Part shown: positions 63,801-64,000 of the stretch, piece by piece
How the letters are laid out: each line of letters begins with the position of its first letter
Position numbering within the stretch: the first letter of the stretch is position 1
Origin: Sulfitobacter noctilucae
GTDB taxonomy: Bacteria; Pseudomonadota; Alphaproteobacteria; Rhodobacterales; Rhodobacteraceae
Assembly (NCBI RefSeq): GCF_000622365.1
Contig: NZ_JASC01000005.1
Span: forward strand, 30,838 to 94,837
Length of the DNA: 64,000 nt
Direction: 5' to 3'
The notes under the pieces: generated by a model
Database searches by the model: none
What the model was told of the DNA's origin: nothing
What the model saw: only the letters and a program-made list of their open reading frames with translations
Translations under genes and position numbers: made by a program

Positions 63801-64000
63801 GATATCGGCGGGGTCGTCTTCCTTCTCGACCTCTTCAATGACGTCCAACGCGGCCAGAACGTGATTTGCTTCGTCTGCTTCTTCAGCCTCCACAACAGGT
63901 TCGATGCTCGCCAGAACATCGAGCGCGCTCTCCTCTTCGACCTCCGCCTCGGGCGTTTCCAACCTGGCCAGTATACCTTGTGATGTGTCAGCTTCGTCAG
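60852..64000 (-). CDS. TssB-TssC fusion-like sheath protein with long acidic tandem-repeat N-terminus (5' truncated by window edge)
   Basis: At least 1048 residues; the frame stays open to base 64000, so the start is outside. The numbering here counts from 63962. Order: residues 1-270 exact 19-residue repeats; about 275-460 irregular acidic LDDLL-type motifs; 497-595 a TssB-like domain (FRIAILGDFTGR, VDLRGLDDLHPDELYENVEV); about 600-975 a TssC-like domain (FQSIEAQWRSLDLIARSIET, ASPRFMLRRPYGAK, LWANPVVLVAILLARSFKE); a Pro-rich linker (VAPPPPSPPKPPRA); and an acidic tail with DLDDLLAGFDLDADD. Contractile-sheath function is inferred from the TssBC domains. No separate tssB or tssC is in the window. 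First known gene of the minus-strand T6SS run as seen here. Confidence 0.82.
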   Translation of the reverse strand, partial: DEADTSQGILARLETPEAEVEEESALDVLASIEPVVEAEEADEANHVLAALDVIEEVEKEDDPADILAGLEAVAEEPEEETAADVLAGIEIAEETIEADLSLDVLTGLEAPEAEVEDDNTLVVLGNIEPVPEAEDADDAGDILAGLDAVEAPALDEGSIDILAGIEPVDDIEPDDDAADILAGIEAVPEESEEDLAADVLAGIEVSEDAPQQDEAADVLAALDAIEEPAETDTTGDVLSGLDAPEPVEEDDTLDDVFASLDEIEEPGIEDDPNDILATLEPDKTIDNDDAAELDDLLGALESTAVQDGDIEEAEAEEVGSDGGSTDALDDLLADLEEEEITLAPEPDGLADLLEETDADTDAEDMLDSLFADAEDEPAETPEDVAPEDDLDALLGDLDDSAESELDNLLSETDAPEPEEASAASADDDLDDLLGELTVEDPPEGEDDLDALLAGFDDDTAIGDDDLDDLGGDQPTDTAEPIGAGQATQTASEFSYGQISADRPSPQKLERKRFRIAILGDFTGRAARGQIEVGAALAERPAIPLDTDTVEQVIESFATTLVLPIGKEGAGVKVDLRGLDDLHPDELYENVEVFAALRDLKSQLSTGGTAQSAAASLIEWGETYGRAVTPARATSGSNTVRADLKLSDFQKLVGDTANRLAQPSAVDDLLARIVGPHIRKLPDPDATAMASAVDDALSGAMRLVLHHPDFQSIEAQWRSLDLIARSIETDDTLEVMLYDISAEEIAADLTQADDLSQSGLVRLLTEEPMDEVTGRGAYSALMGLYTFEETPPHAQLLGRIARVAAHVDAPFFTAITPGFIDTPKKDRHPLVAQEWDTLRAMPEAAHLALASPRFMLRRPYGAKSEPIYAFEFEEFTQSAGLSGMLWANPVVLVAILLARSFKEIGPSMGLGQIMSLGDVPYHFVTDNYGEQVALPCTERNLTLDKIETVLGRGFLPVISIKGRDEIRLGSFQSLAGGDILGPWAGVAPPPPSPPKPPRAATAEDTPYVPDADADLDDLLAGFDLDADDASDSDTDDDMDEELAALLADL
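62583..64000 (-). repeat. Tandem 57-bp (19-codon) coding repeats and following acidic LDDLL motifs
   Basis: The core Asp-(Ile/Val)-Leu-Ala-(Gly/Ala)-(Leu/Ile)-(Glu/Asp) recurs with its Ile/Val at residues -3, 16, 35, 54, 73, 92, 111, 130, 149, 168, 187, 206, 225, 244 and 263 (numbered from 63962), an exact 19-residue spacing in 15 copies; it continues past the window edge. Between cores lie Glu/Asp/Pro-rich spacers. Below about 63160 the period breaks and looser LDDLLxxLE-type motifs continue to about 62583. Confidence 0.9.

Noticed and set aside
63091..63864. Serine-rich repetitive frame on the plus strand
   Set aside because: It is the reverse complement of the acidic 19-residue repeats; the repeat pattern comes from the minus-strand gene, which continues into clear TssB/TssC domains.
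62583..64000. CRISPR array or other non-coding direct repeats
   Set aside because: The 57-base period is an exact multiple of three, copies are divergent, and the frame stays open into a sheath protein, so these are coding repeats.

Overview
The window looks like chromosomal or large-replicon DNA of an alphaproteobacterium of the order Rhodobacterales (Roseobacter group). This rests on recognisable families rather than any database search: a DnaA-like/ParAB plasmid-type replicon module, a hemE/hemC divergent pair, a tungsten-type formate dehydrogenase locus with its DUF3305/DUF3306 accessory genes, a gentisate pathway and a GC-rich codon pattern. No tRNA, rRNA, insertion sequence or CRISPR array was seen.

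Layout. 1-2844: the tail of a large MBG-repeat adhesin followed by a secreted caspase-like/Sel1 protein. 2895-6326 (+): a MarR regulator, gentisate 1,2-dioxygenase, an FAH-family hydrolase and an alpha/beta hydrolase. Facing it at 6329-11834 (-) is a complete branched-chain-amino-acid-type ABC importer followed by RidA and thioesterase genes. 12171-13497: a soluble cytochrome c with a clear terminator, and isopentenyl-diphosphate isomerase. 14119-17685: parB, parA and a DnaA-like replicase, with four copies of a perfect GTCCCCGCGGGGAC palindrome (candidate parS), two of them inside the parB and parA reading frames. 17692-19776: hemE and hemC.

20052-30801 (-): one long co-directional run for formate oxidation: DUF3305, DUF3306, TorD-like chaperone, Tat-signal small protein, FdhA, FdhB, FdhC, a WD40-cytochrome c gene broken by one in-frame TAA, a 42-residue membrane peptide, and a TupBCA tungstate importer that presumably supplies the metal. 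Across a divergent promoter region, 31151-36347 (+) holds a multi-cluster ferredoxin protein, a small DUF protein, an Mrp/ApbC carrier ATPase, a biotin/lipoate-ligase-like protein and a further conserved protein. 36622-44515: a phosphorelay island with two paralogous response regulators carrying degenerate GGDEF-like domains, an Hpt protein, a single REC protein and two large histidine kinases (one CHASE-PAS-hybrid).

44768-64000: a type VI secretion locus of the TssJ-less, threonine-phosphorylation-regulated kind: M15 peptidase, OmpA-like protein, PpkA-like kinase, PppA phosphatase, TagF, TssM, TssL-OmpA, TssK, FHA protein, PAAR, an unidentified protein, VgrG, and at the right edge a very unusual sheath protein. 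That last protein fuses TssB-like and TssC-like domains behind a long acidic N-terminus made of at least 15 tandem repeats with an exact 19-residue period, followed by irregular Leu-Asp-Asp-Leu-Leu motifs that recur at the extreme C-terminus. It runs off the window and is the most novel object here.
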